From: Neospora caninum Liverpool
Taxonomy: Eukaryota > Apicomplexa > Conoidasida > Eucoccidiorida > Sarcocystidae
DNA length: 64,000 nucleotides
Reading direction: 5' to 3'
NCBI RefSeq assembly: GCF_000208865.1
Contig: NC_018390.1
Coordinates: 723,777-787,776, forward strand
The notes beneath the pieces were generated by a model that saw nothing but the letters and a program-made list of their open reading frames with translations, did no database searches and was not told where the DNA came from. Every line of letters begins with the position of its first letter. Within the stretch, counting starts at the first letter, position 1. Positions 25,001 through 39,000 of the stretch are shown piece by piece. The position numbers were made by a program, and so were the translations under genes.

Positions 25001-28000
25001 AGTCCCCGTATGTTGGTGTTAAAACTCTATATTGATCTAAGCCCTTTCTATTATCGGCCAACGGGACTGGACGCCATGCGACGCGGAACAGCTAATTACG
25101 GTGAACCGGAAAACATCTCCGAGGTTATCTGTTGACAGGTTATGCAAAGTAAACAGTTAAAATGGAACACTCGTGCGAAATGTGAACAGAGAAAAGACGA
25201 TAGCTGCTCGTGAGGAAGAGAAGGTATGGGCGAATAAACAACAGAGAAAAAAGTCATGCAGTGCACAAAGCAACGGCGGTTTATTTGCATGGATCTGAGC
25301 GTTATGGAAACTGCTACTAGGCAGTACCTAAGGACCCCGTAGAACTGAACGATCAAGTGTGATCGGGATGTTATAGCGGGAGGTGAGCTCACTTTTCTGA
25401 CGCATGCCATCAGCTTTTGTCTGCTGCCTCGTTCTGCCTCGACACTGTCTTTTCCTTTGCCCTCCAGACCTCTTGCTGCTTCTATCTCACGCGCTCTCGC
25501 TGACCGTCTCAGTTTCCGTCGTTTGGCAACATTCTTCTTCTTGGCGTTTTCCATTTGCCCCTCTGTTTCCTCCTTCATGTTAGCCTTCTTCGCAGATGCC
25601 GTTTTAGAGAGGTTCGAACATTCCACGCACTCCTGGTGCGTCATGTTTCCCATTTGTTCTGTATACTCTATGTGGGCGTCGTCCGTCCTTGAGTTTCCGC
25701 TCCCCCGTCCAGTGCTCTGCTTTTGTGTCTCCTTACTCTCTTCCATCTCGCCCTTTTCGTCCGCTCGAAATTTTTTCCCATGCCCTGTCTTTGTGTCAAT
25801 TTCTGTGCCGGTGTCGCCACGTGAGCGAGAGAAGAAAGAAGAACGGATTGATGTAGATCTGCTGCATCGACATTCTGAGATAGACGGGTTCCTTTGAGTG
25901 GGCCGTCGAGAAGAAAAGGTAAGGGACACAGCCCGCTTTTCTGTCCTTGCTTTCCCTATCCGTATCCAAGAGCCCCGATCCGGTCCACTGCTATTGCTCT
26001 CCCAGAGGGCCTCTCCAATCCCGAATGCCTCCCATCCCTCTTCAAATTCTTTCACACCCGTTCTTTCTTCTTCGTCTGTCCACTTCTTTCCCTGACTCGG
26101 AATACTTGCAATTGAATCTGCTTTCCCGTCTGATGTCGCTCGTGGCTCTCGGCTATATGAGGATACTCTCCTGCCTCCCTCCCCTACCCGAATTATTCTA
26201 CCGTCCCTCCCTACCTGAAGAATGAGTGAGGCAGTGTTGGGCAAGAACGGAATCGACTGGGAAACCAAATGGCTGTTCAAAGAGGTCGTTCTCTGACAAG
26301 AACAAATAACACACTGGAACACAAAAGGGAGAAGCGAGCGAGGCTCGCATGAATCCCGTTTAAGCATTGGTATTGATGTACGAACTAAATTATATTTCGG
26401 CGTTCGCATATATCATTTGCATCTATTTGGTATATGTCGGAGCGGCGATATATGCACATGTCTATACTTTGGCGCTAGCGACAAAGAGAAGCTTGAGCGG
26501 AGGATACGATTCGTGTGGAAGCAGTATTGGTAGTGGCGTTGCATACCATCTTCTGTGTCCTGGAAAGATGTATTTCCCTCATGAGGGTTTTGCGCGTTTC
26601 CATAAGTGATTCAAGAATCTGTTACGCAACGAGAAACACTCCGTATGCCTCTCTTCTACCGGTAACTTTTTTCCTTACAACCGAGCCTTCTGCACGGGTG
26701 ATCACCGTCGCTCTTGTGGATCGTTCACGAGCTCCCAGAACAGTCCCACACGGGATTCGCTTAGGACCTCCTGTTTTCTACCACGGGGTTCCACGGAACC
26801 ACACCTTCACTTTCCTCATTTCCCGTGTCCTTAAAGTCCTCTCTCGTTTTCGCCTACCCTGGTTTCAGAAACCGAAGCTCACCTGCGTTTTGGAAGCTGT
26901 CGCGGCCGTTCCAAAACAAACTGCTGCCTCTCCGCCTGTCTCCGTCTTGCCGTTTTCTTTGCGCTCTGTGTCGTGCTCTTCCCGCTTCCTGTTGTCTACT
27001 TCCACTCTGTCTAGCGCCTGATTCCACAGCTCGATTAAAATACTCTGCGACGTCGGAGGCGCGTACAGATCTGCTCGATTCCGTGAGGATGACTTCAATG
27101 TCTGGCCTACCCTGACACGACGAGCCAGAAGGGCACTCTGCTTTTTCAGATAAACGTTTCTGTGCTTTTTTAACGACACTGCATACCGACGCGGAAAAGA
27201 GACTTGATGAAGCATCTCCTCTGTGGAGTCGGCTTCCTCCTTTTTTCCACCATAAAACATGCAGACGTCCTCCGTCTGCACTTCTTGTTCGCGCACAGCC
27301 TTTTCCTGCTTCTTCTCCTCGACGATAAAGATCCTGTTTTTCTCTTCCGCCCTTTCGGTGACGGCAGCCGAAGTGGCTTTTTTCCATTGCCCTCCCCGCT
27401 GAAAGTATTTAGGTTCACGCCTCGGGCGACAGGAAGAAGGTGAAGGTGAGGAAGAGAAGCACGCAAAACGGGAATGCGAGAGTTTTCTCACTGTCAGTTT
27501 CGATGCAGCGCTGTGGAGTCCCGGGGATCGCCCCCTTTTGAGCCCATGGACTTTGGAGGCTAAGGCCTGTGCCTCATCTATACGCACGGCGCTCTCCCAG
27601 TTCTCGTTTTCGCAACTGTGTCCTTTGTGATTTACTTCCTCTCTTCTTCCACCTGGGGTAGGAGCAGAAGCGTCGCGGCAAGAACACGGGAATAACACAG
27701 ATGTCGAAGAGGAAGTAAAAGGATGACTGGCGAAGAAAGGATCAAAGGAACCTCTCTCTTTCTTTCCTATGGTCTCACTTGCTTTCGTCTCCGGATGTGC
27801 GGAAGAAGTGTTTAGGTGAATATGATACTTTTCTGAGGATTGGGAGAATGATTGGGTCAAGCTCTGCTGGTGTCTCACGCTCCGGCATTCCTTCTCTCCG
27901 TTCATGCTCTCACAGAGGCCGCTGCCTCCTCGAGACTGGCTGCGGCGTTCCATCGCATCGGTGATACTGGTTTCCGATATCGCGCGATTTGCTATGAGGA

Positions 28001-30347
28001 CCTTCATTCCCAACCAGCTTGTCTCCTTGCAGCTGGCCATGTGCCCTGCGTTATTGCTCCGGAGTCCTCTTGCCTTGCGTTCGTCTTCAGTTTCCCTCCG
28101 ATTTGTTTGGGCAAGACCCGCCTGATGCAGCACGATACTTCCCTTCGGCGCTTGAGGTCCTTCCACTCCTGTAGAGTTTGGGTCATCTCTCTGTGTGTTT
28201 TTGCAATCACCTGCCGGTCCATACGTGCCATGGCATCTTGCTCGCCAGTACATGGAGTGCTTCTTTCGAGTATCCCCCCGTTCGGTTACGTGGTGCACCT
28301 GAAGTTCACAAGACGTCTTTGTGGGTCGTTGTCCTTCCCCGTCTTCCCCCCCTTTCTTCTCGTCAAGCTGCTGAGTCTGCATTCCACCTCTACCTTCTCT
28401 CCTCCTTATACAAAACTCCACCTCTTTTTCTTTTCTGTCAAAATCAAGCAATTCGTTAGTGGCCTGGTACTTCGGAAGAGGCAGCAGCGGGCCAGGACTT
28501 TTGAATAGCTTCGATGGCGTGGAACTGGCTTCCTTGCTTTTGCCGATGAACGACGAAGGACAAGAAGGTATCCGAGGCGCACTCTTGCTTTGGATGAAAG
28601 AAGAATAAGTCTCTAACTGAAGAGGGACAGACTTCCTCGACGGGTGTCCCAGCTGTCGTGTGGTCGGAGGCCATACCCTTTCTTTCACTTTCAAGAAACT
28701 CAGATTCCGTGTCGGATCGTCTACGCTCCACCCACAACGTGATGTGCCGCGGTCCATTCCTTCACCTATTGTGCAGGAGCGCAACCACCTTTTTCTGTTT
28801 CCGGACACATCACGGTCGAGAGAAAGCTCTGCACCGCAAGCAGAGGATTGAGGTGGCCTTTCCAAACGTCGGACGCCAAAAGCAAGAGAAGAGGCCATGG
28901 CCATCCTTTCAGGTAAAGGAGGGCCCTTACTGGATGGGGAAGAAGGAGGCCTCCATATAAACGTTGAAGCTGAAGCAGAACGGGGATGAGAAGCACGACC
29001 TAAAATAGGCCAAGGAAAGGAAGAGTCTGGCCACGTCCAACGACGAGACAGCGAACGGAATGTGGCGCTTTCCTTCGCGAAATATGACTGTTTTTCTATG
29101 AAAGATAGAGATGGTCCTGTCGAGGGAGGAACGAAACGACAAAAAGCAGGGACCGCCCCCCCAGATGGGGAGTGAAATTCGCTACACAGCTGACGACCTC
29201 GCTCTCTCCCCCTCTTAATTGTGCCACAAGAACGCTCTTGTTCCTGATTCTCCATTAGGAATCCCACAGACGTTGAAGGCTGAGACGACGATGCCGAGAT
29301 GGACTTCACCGCCTCCACCACGTGGACGAAGCCTCGTCCGTCTGTTGCGTCCAAGTATTCTTCCTTGCTGTCAAAATCATTAATCTTCTCGTCTCCTCCG
29401 TCAGTGGCTTTTTTGTTGTTGAGCACTTGCACCTCGGTTTGATCTTGTTGCCAGGTCTGTTCATCTCCAATCTTTTGATTGACTTGTGTTCCCCGTATTT
29501 GAAATTCTCTCTTGCTTCGTCCACGATGTTCCCCTTCTGGTTCTTTCTCTCCTAGTTCCCTTGTTTCCACTTCTTCCTCCAGAAGATAAGGAAAACTGGG
29601 AACGGTTGAAACGCAGAAAGAGGTGGCCTTGTACGAGGGTAGAGGAGGAACCGGACCAGGGAAGTCATCCTCATTGAGCTTTTCTGCTGACGAAGCCCAT
29701 CGTTTTTTGCCGCTGTTGCTCTCAACAACTCCAAATAAATATGGCATCTCTCGAACGCCAGTTTCCGTCTCAACCGGTGAAAGACCCTTCCACCGCCCTT
29801 GTTGCAATTCTTCGAAGCTTTCCCTCCTACATCCATCCTCGTTTCCTCCGTCCCCTTCTTGTGCGTTACCCCTGTCCCTCGGTTCGAGTTCACCACACAC
29901 GACTATCTTTTCTGTGTCTTCTCCAGCCCTTGACACCGTGGTGTCGTGCGTTTCGGCTGACCTGCTGTGTCTGGCTTTATCCTCGGTAACACTAGGAAGA
30001 TCTCCTGCCTTTACGTCACAGTTAATCTCGCCGTGTGTGGAATGGCTCGCTGCTGTTCGGCTGTTGTGTTCGCCCCCGTTTTCGTCAACGCCAGTTCCCT
30101 TCCTCACATATTGGTCTCTCTCCTCGTGTCGAAGCTCTGTTTCTGCTGCCTTGCTGTCCTCTCCTCTTTCCTGTTGGTCCACATTCGATGCCGGCCCCCT
30201 GTCTAATTTGCCATTCTTATCTTCTAGGTCATCTGCGTTCTTCTCCGCTGTCGCGCCTTCGTCTCCTTCGTTAGGGGCGACTTCGACTCTCTTTCCCACA
30301 TCTTCTTCAGTATGTGCATGTGCTCGTACCTGGTTCATTTTCGACAT
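22013..30347 (-). CDS. Very large unrecognised coccidian protein, three long exons
   Basis: Three long open exons on the minus strand join cleanly in phase 0: 30347-26883, 26214-25393 and 24616-22013, giving about 2,296 residues. Donors are ACGCAG|GTGAGC and AGAAAA|GTGAGC; acceptors are ATTCTTCAG|GTA and TTTCGTAG|GTG. The third exon is open from its acceptor and has no ATG for 125 codons, which argues that it is not a separate gene. Start: ATG at 30347, or the ATG three codons later at 30338 (CGAAAATGA), which has the better context. The first half is strongly charged (Glu, Lys, Arg, Asp, Ser). A lysine/arginine-rich, probably nuclear-targeting stretch (KKKNVAKRRKLRRSARARE) lies in exon 2. 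Likely folded parts include LRTLREYLNTPLQHPKDFFV in exon 3 and a C-terminal helical region (LSQFWAEAKKLEASFDRIDR ... MMAKLHAARHSDWETNDGAW). No known domain or membrane helix seen. The alternative is two or three separate genes. Confidence 0.62.
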
Positions 30348-33003
30348 CTGCCGTCCTAATGTACCACCTCTGGTGGTATCGCTATTCCGTGGCTTTGCGG
30401 CGATGATACGGCAGTGCTCGTTTCTACACGTTATCCCGAGAATCGCTGCGATATAAAAAACACCGGGAAAAAAAGGCTGGCTCTGGATTGAACGTACGCG
30501 TAGCATAAAGGCCAAATGAAACAGACCACAGGCTATTCCTCAGAATAATAACATATTGTCAATCGGCAGCGTCGAGATTGCTCCTTGAGAGGACACGAGC
30601 TAGCTTGAAAGGAAGAGGTACGCGCACACTGCCGGTGCAGCAGCAGCTACCTGGACAATATGGTGTCATGAGAAGGCCTGGCAAAAGTGTTGAACTACAA
30701 GTAGTAGTGGGACAAGAGACCTGATTAGTTGGACCCGGGAAGAATGAACTACAATTCTTCCACGCGAGCGTAGGGATGCGAACTACCGGTCAACGCAGTG
30801 TGGAGCTACAGCTTTGAGGGGGGGAGGATTCTTAAGGGTACCTATGCGAACATGTCCTCCGTTGCCACTTTCGTGCAAATAAACGGGGCCCAAAGTTTAG
30901 GCTAAAGATATGTAACTCAGGATTTCCGTATTACGACCGCTTGCGGCTTTCCTTGCTTCGTGTTCTGCAGTGATCTCCAAACAATGACCGAAAAACTAAC
31001 TACGTTATGCACGAGCTGTACGCTGTGAATCTGGATCCCTATATTGAGAGTGGTGATCCGCTAATTTGTAGCGGTGTGCGTTGCGTAACAACTCTCCTGT
31101 TGAGCCACGTAGGAGAGGGACTTGTTCCTTACAAACGAACTAGCCACACAGAGGGGGAGCAGCTAACTATGAGCACAAACCTGAAAGCACGTTGAAGTGC
31201 TGCCGACACAATGAGGTGGCTGTTATTGACAGCCAACAATTCACACTGGCTGGCTGCGGAAGGCAGTCCAAACCACATCGTGGCGTTCGATGCATTCTAC
31301 CTGCAAACGACAACGAATTGTCCCGGCTACCAATACAAGTTCATTTCGTGAGTGGTACATTGTGCAGGCAAGCGGAAGCACGACAGAACGCTCCAGGACC
31401 CGCGCGTTCTACAAGCCGGCATTCCGAAGCATTGCGTCCAGCGTGGCGGCCCTTGGGCATACGGTGTTCGTTGACCGCAACAACCCCAAAACTGCTCCTG
31501 ATTCCGGTTTCCCCAGCTTCGTAGCCTGACTCTACCATGAGGCGGTTGGGGGATGCCTCTTTTATAGACCAGCTCTGTGTCCGTCTCCTGGTGTTCTACT
31601 CGACTCAACCTGGCAGCCATCGGCGGGTATCAAGCAATGCTGCTCACTATTCTATATTTTTGCGAAACGCTTGGACATGCGATGGGATGTGCACAAAATA
31701 AACCATCTCTAATCAGCGTATCCTCCTTACGTTTATTGTGAGCTTTTGTGAGGTGTTGTGCCTTGCACGCGTCTGCCACGCCGTCTATTGACCTGTACTG
31801 TGGGTGTGATTGCAAATTCGCCGCTACAAGGAGGGACCTTGTTGTCCAGTTTGCATCGTTGCGGTACACCTGACCTCCTTTGTGCGGTATATAAGCTAGG
31901 CGATAAACACTCAGTTTTCCCAGTTATGTGTGGCATGAGACAGTAGTGCCTAGAAGAAAGTTTTTGTGAGGCCGCCCGGGCCAACTCAGTGTGCGTACAA
32001 CTGGAGGCGGAGGCTACAGCAACTCCAGCACGTTGCTTATTTAGCGCGTCACCACGGCATCATTGTACGGTTTGTTTTTCGGTGGGTACGGCGCGGTTTC
32101 TATGCAAATTGGTCTGGCGTAGAACTGCAGAACTTTTGACAAAGAAAGCCACGAAGCTCCCCAGTCTCAAAACTCTTCGGGGCGGACTTCCACTGGCGTT
32201 TCATTTGTGAGGTAATGTTTAACCGTGCGGTTGGGATTGAAAAATGCTACACCCGCGTCACTTCTGTTATGGAACTAGTGTAGCGACCTCTGTCCGCCCC
32301 ACGGCAGGAGCCCCGTTCTCTGTTAACGGAATGTTTCAGACAACTATACTTGACAAGAGCATGATATTTATTCACCGCTATACGTGTGGCGACCCTGAGA
32401 ACACCCAAGACTTCGCTGAAAACCCCAAAGAAATCAGGCTTCATATTTGCTGTCCCTTGCTTTCGGTGTAGCCTCCATTCTTTCGAGGTCAACTGCAAAT
32501 GTGGGACCCGAGGACCCAAACCACTCTTGAGACCGGCTGTTCGCTAGGCGCAGCCCTTCACCGCTGAACTACTTTCGTCGCACTCTCGCCTCCTGCAGTG
32601 TCTTCCAGTTACGGATTCAAGGTTGACTCAATCTCTGCGCAACCTAGGAACTGCCAAGATGGCCTGCGGGGGTCCGCTTTACCCGTACTGCTTTTCAGTG
32701 GGTATAACTGGTGTGTAAAAGTCCGAATACGTCTACTGGTCGATGGGTGTGCATGCGTGTTCCTAATTATTTGCAGGTGTAGACCGCTCGCATCGTGTGT
32801 CGTAGGTACGACCGCTAGTATCGCGACTTGCGTCGCTTCGATTCGTGTATGACGTGGGATCACTTACGAAGAAATGTTACAGGGGGGGGGTGTCTCAGGA
32901 GAGTCCTGACAACTAAGCTAACGTTGCTATAAGTTGTTTGACACGTATTCTAGTTTCTAGTCGTCGTACGTTTCAAGTTTGTGAAGCTGCGGTCGTCAGT
33001 AAG
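30348..33003. other. 2.7-kb region between divergent genes (putative promoters)
   Basis: The region separates the start of the large minus-strand gene from the start of the coiled-coil gene at 33004 (+). Base composition is more balanced than in the coding exons. Open frames up to about 110 codons (for example 31192-31524) lack good starts and family matches. A G9 run lies near 32882-32890. Probably promoters and 5' untranslated regions. Confidence 0.5.
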
Positions 33004-36000
33004 ATGGATATCCCGGAGCTCGGGGACCTCTGCCTGAATGTTGAGGCTTCGAAGGTTAGCTCGGCATTCACAAAGGTTATTGAAGCTCTTCGAAACCTGA
33101 CAGAGAAACAGGAGCATCTTTCCAAGGAACTGGCCTCTGTCGCAGAGCGTGTTGTTTCGGGCGAGGAAACTGGTAAAAACTTGGCTGCGACTCTTGGCGA
33201 CAGCGTACGAAACGTCGATCAACTGCGAGATCGTGTCAAAGACATAGATGGCCTGAGGCTCGAGGAGCAGACAAAGAAAATCCAATTTCATGAGGAGCAG
33301 TTTCAAAAAACACTCACCCTTTTGGAACAATACGATTTAAAGGTCAGCCCAGGATACTTTATCTCTGTGGTTTAGTTCTCCATATGCGCGTCAACCGGAC
33401 AACGGGAGCACGGTCCCCCATGCAGAAAGTTAAAGCTACGCTTTGAGCTGATTTCTGTCAGCGCCCATATACTTCGATAGATTTCGTACCTTAACAATAG
33501 TCACCCTAAATACCGTGTTCAAGCATGGCTGCATGGTCCCGAGGGTACATTTCCACGTCAAAGGGTTTTGATACACTGATTCGGCATCGTCAGCAAAGCG
33601 GTTCTTGATAAGTAATGATGTGGACTTCTGTAGAGGCTGTCTTTGAAGAAATCCCCGGTTAGGAACTCACAATGTGCCACCAAGCATGTCGCTTGTCGTA
33701 CCGAAAGCGAATGGCATTAGTGAGTAGATGCAGTGTAGCCATCTACCATATTGACTCAACCTCTTCTGACCATAGTTGCAATACTACGTAATTTGCTGGT
33801 GCTTTACCTGCCTTGTACACCAGAATTATTGCCGAACGTGTGCGCTCACGTTCTATCGTCTTGCCGTCCGCACATTATAGGGGGTATCTGTGCTGGAGTC
33901 ACCACACCATTCCACCCGATAGAGGTGCGGCGTCTACACATTTATCCATTTTGCAGCTCAAGGAACAAGATGCAAAGATTGCTCAGGTGGCCATCGAGGC
34001 GCGACAGTCTTCGACGGCCGCTGACAAAACTGTCGCTGGCTTTTCAAGCATCAAATCAAGTGTGGAGCAGTACGAACAAACGATGGCAAGACTCCTCGAA
34101 GCGTCCACTGAATCTGTCCACCGCTGCAATCAGGTGTGCTTAGGTTGGGTGGCACGACCGATAACGCGTTCATGCCCCGCCAATACGGCAAGCGGCCGAA
34201 CTTTGTCTAATCGCTTCGGGAAAACGAGTCTTCGCATTTCAGCTGGGAGCTTTGTGAGAAACCGAAGATGGGCGTCACGGGAGGGAGGCATCGCATTATA
34301 GTGAGACGGAACAGACACCTACAGCGAAGTTAGGAGTGGGCGGGGGCTGGGGGGGAGGGTGACAGGCGAACTAGATGTACTAAGTATGCGTCCACTTTCC
34401 AGCATGCTTCGTAAATGTAGTTTACGACCTGGAGGCACATGGTCGCATACATATTAACCAAAGAATTTTGTGTAAAGAGTTGATATGTGAATTGTCTGAG
34501 GAACTCTGCAATACGCTAATCATTGCGAGACCTAGATTTGAACGTTTCATGAAAAACGCACTTGGCTGGTCAGGTGAAAGGCAACAGCCTCCTAGATTGC
34601 GTTGTTTGACTGTCGTGTACAAGATTGAGGAAGCTCAGAAGAACTTGCAAGATTCAGTGGCTTCCAAGTACGACAAGTTGTGGCATGAAGTGGTGTCCGC
34701 GCTCGAGCGGATGAACTCAACTGAGCTGCGGAGTTTCCAGGAAGAAATAAGCAAGAGGTCTCAGCAATCTGAACAACGTGTCCAACAGCTGATTTCTTAC
34801 GCCATCGGCCTGGCAACGCGAGCGGCGACGGACAGAAGAGAAGCAGATGTGAAGAAAGCGGTTCTCTCACGGTGGAAAGAGAGGGCGTGGATAGGCGCAC
34901 GACAGCGCATGGCATGTAGGAGCCTGAGTCGGTTGTTCCGCATTCATTTAAGGCGGCATTTTACCGGTTTCCAACATATGCTCGCGTGGGAAAACCAGCT
35001 GGAACGCTTGAGGAATGAATTCCGCAATAGCTTGCCGGACGTGGAAGCCATCGTACACAGTACTGTTAGTTCAAAGATCAAGATGTTGGAAGAGCGAGTT
35101 ACCACGGAAGAGACGGTGATGCAAAACATCCAAGAGGACGTCGAACGCTTGTCTAAACGAACAGAGGAGTTCCAGGTAGCCAGAACAATGCACGACGTCA
35201 AACGAGTCCTAGCACATCCATACGACAACAGACGTGTACACACTCCACACATTGCCAAATTTACGCATGCGCGAAGCGAATTCATTATATATATATATAT
35301 ATATATATATAAGTCAGTGCACGCTTTCAATATTTTTACGTGATAGTAGTTGCTGTATCCAGAAGGGTATTCAGTGGCGTCTGTTTAGGAGATGGAAACG
35401 TCTTATTAAACGTCTTTCCCGTCTAGTCGATGGGATAAGAGTTGTAACTAGACAGCAACCACTTTGGCAGTATGCTGCGATCCCCTTGTTTTTGTATCTG
35501 TCTGTTGCTCTAATTTTTTCCTCAGGTCTCCGCAGGTGCTCTCCGAGAAAGGTCTAATGATCTCGCTCACATACTGCAGCAGGTAGGTAACTAGGAACAA
35601 ACCGTGCAGATGACGAAGTGACAGCTCGTCCCTAATGTGAATGTGTACCTATAAGATCATGCCACGTGAGTCTGTTTCTTCGTCAAATGATAAAGCAGAC
35701 CAAGTTCGACTAACTCCGAATCCTGCCTCCGCTGTCTCTTGGATTCCCTGTGAAGACTGAACTGAAACAGGAAGTTGCATTCACCTGACGACAGGCACAA
35801 ACAAGCCCTGATCTGTTGTTCCAGGTGTCGGATGAGGCCCCGGTGATTCGCACGCGACTTTTGCCTAGTTTTATGTGTCCCCGTTACTGGTGGTTATCTC
35901 GTAGGTCAAGGATGAGGTCAGAGAGGAGCTCGACAGGGAAGCAGACAGGGACGACCGTCTGCATCGAGCGGAGGAGCTCGTGAGCGGCGTTGCGGAGAAG

Positions 36001-39000
36001 ATGTCGCAAGTGGCTCGGCAAGGTAAACACCGGCACCGCTTGCTCCTGTCATTCACTTGGGCGTTTGAGTTCTCAGTTGCTTGAAGGCGTACTCAGAAAA
36101 CCGGGCGTTGTTTAGAAATGAGTGGCGCAGGGTGCAGTGGAATTGGCGCACCGTATTAAATCGCACTCATAAAAAAAGAAATTTCTGGTTGGCAGCAAGA
36201 CGGCTTCCTTCATACTATCCGAGCTCTTCTGCATACACTGAAGATCTTGGTAACGATAGATTGTTCTACTCTTGCCAGAATCAGCTCTCGAAGATCCGAG
36301 TTTTCCGTTGATGCAGCTTCGTACTGAGGTGATGATGCTTGCCTCGTTCGGTGCAGCCTAACTGTCAAAGTTTTGCGCACTAGAAAGCCAAATGATGTGC
36401 TCGAGATGATCAACTATCGAGGGTAGATACGTATAGATGCGTATACATACACATGCGTTTCCACTGTCACGAACGCACGAGGTGCCGCCTAGATGGTGCT
36501 GCTTCGTAAATGGGTCCCCATATTAGACCCCCGCACGCAGAACGTGACCGCACGGCCCCCGCCACAATTGATGGAGCATACATGTCAGCCTGTCCCCTGA
36601 CATGTCGAGTTCTGATTCGCGGCAGCCGCGTTTCTCACTTGGATGACTACATGATATCACGCCTCAGCTCAGTGGTGTTCACACCCCCGTCGCCGTACAA
36701 CGTTTTACAGGGTATTAAGGGCACAGGCAGCAGCGCCATGAACCATTCTGCTTGTTCCATCCTACAGAAGAGATGCAGAGCATCATGAAGGACGTCTTAC
36801 TCATCTGGACGGCGGTAAAGCACCTCGATACGGCGAAGGCCGATAAACGAGAGCTGGACGCGCTCGCGAACGAAGCGGCAACAAGAGCTCAGGTATGCAC
36901 ACTTCATGGAGGAGTGTATTGCTGCTCGATGCATCGAACGCTGAAAGGCAGGATGATGATTACACACACAGTTCGAGTCGTTTTGCCTGTTCCTTTACCC
37001 TCCCGTTTAAAAACACGGTCGCCGTTTTGGGAACCGCTCATTACGACCACTGGTGTTCTTGAATAGGCACCACGGTGATGCGGCACCAAGATCAGGGCGT
37101 CTAACTCCGGGCACGAAGCGCGCTTGGACCCAGTTGATGGCCTCCAACGCAGCCACATGCCTTCTCAAGTCCCTGGCCTCGAATTCACGGTTCAGCGTAC
37201 AGATTCCTGCATTGTCGCGGGTACCGTTCTGCATTCGGAGAAACAACTTTGCATAACTGACTGTCTGTACTGTATTCTCAACCAGCTCTGTTCATGCACG
37301 CGGATGCGCTTCTGGTGTCATCACGTATCATCATTAGGGTTATGCCAGTATCATGATCTACCTTTCGATAAACAGCTCACCGATGAGCGGGTAGGGAGTT
37401 ATGACATTGGAGAGGGCATTTCCGACCAACGTCCTCAATCTCTTGAGGGAGTTATATAAGGGCTGTCCTCTTTGTGGCGACGCCGAGTGTCTCTTCTACA
37501 GCACTTGCTGTAGGAAAATGTTGCATCCAGTACTGTGTTGTTGAGAGTGTCGTCACCAAACGCAAATTTGCATGAACTTCCCCTCAAATGTGGGTTTCGC
37601 AGACCTCTGAGTTGAAGATGAGGAATCTGGAGACTTCGCATTCACAGCAAGTAAGAGCGGCATTGTCAACGCGTGACTGTGCTGCGCCCTAGCCGGAAAC
37701 TGGCACCCACGTTAGCAGACGCTTCCGGTTTCTTATTGCTTCACACTGTCGTGCAACCGTACTCAGCTAGCGTGGCATCTGTTTCGGATATAACGGGAGC
37801 AAACAGAGCGCAATAAGCAAAAATACCAAACTTTGACGTTCCTTGCCCATGCGCGTGCTTCTGGGGGGTACCGCTGGTCTGGCGAGTTTCGATTATTGGT
37901 GTCTTCTGTGGTACAACAACGCATAAGCGACTTCCGCTTTTTGGCACGGAAGTTGCCTTTCGAACTGTATTTCGAGGAGTCGCAAATATATTTCAAGCAG
38001 GTTTCACCGGTGTATCGTGGACGGTGTGGACCTGTTTTGGCAAGGGCCTCGAAACAGGTTTACAGCCGTTTTATGCCGTTTTTGTGTACAGCATTCCGTC
38101 TTGAGCGACCAAATTGGGGATGTAAAGACCACAATCCAGGACGTGAACACGAGGAGCAAAACGTTAAACTACATGCTAGGTGTCATGATGAGATTCATGG
38201 AAGACACCGTCAGGAAAATCGTTTCCATGGATCCATCGTTGATGCAGGTACATCTTTCTCCATCAAACAGACGTTCGTAGCGTTTGCAACGCATTAACAC
38301 CTCGACGGAAAAGATTATTTGCGAAACTTCGAATGAGGATGTAGAATTAAGAAGCCCGCTTGGGTGCAATAGAGGAGTATGACACTGTAGTCATCCCCTT
38401 TCGAAGATAGAGTGTGACCATGGACAAGGAGACGGCCTTGGTTTTCTCACTTTCCGTACATATCACATTCAAGGCAGCAGAATGTTAACGCATTGTTTCC
38501 CATTCTTGCGTTTCACTCTTTCACGATGTACAAAACATGGTACATTGCCTTCCACTCCAGAACCTAGACGAGGGGCGTGTGTTTTGTGCTCGCACTGGCA
38601 GACTGAATTCCAGTCGTTACCTATCCCGTTGTTTTGTCCTTGTAGCACTTGCGCTCGTGCGTTTGTGTGCAGTACCCTCGAATCACGAGCAAGGTCATTC
38701 GTACGGGGGGAGGATGGCTGCCGCAGAGCGCGTACCGCCAGTGCGTCTCTCGGTCTGTCTCTCCACCAAGGCGGCAATCTCACTCGCCGCGCGCTAGGCG
38801 CGCTGACCCTCTCTCTCAAGTTCCAAGCTCGATTTTGGCGCCCGATGCGGATGGTGCCAGTAAGGGGGCGTCAGCTGATGGCAGCCTTCTTCTAGCTGAT
38901 TCTTGTAAGAACGCCAAAATGCGGGGCCTCGGTGCGCTTCCTGCGCCGAAGACGACCTCTGAAAACCTAGAGGCGATTACGGTATCCGAACGAAAAAACA

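Noticed and set aside
24675..25022. 115-codon plus-strand frame starting in CAAAATGCC
   Set aside because: The start context is good, but the frame lies inside the inferred second intron of the large minus-strand gene, has no recognised domain and no onward exon.
29623..30456. 277-codon plus-strand frame
   Set aside because: Antisense to the first exon of the large minus-strand gene; Ser/Phe/Leu-rich mirror of Glu/Lys-rich codons, no start context.
31192..31529. Pair of overlapping plus-strand frames of 80-110 codons
   Set aside because: No recognisable product, no splice support, and both lie in the presumed divergent promoter region.
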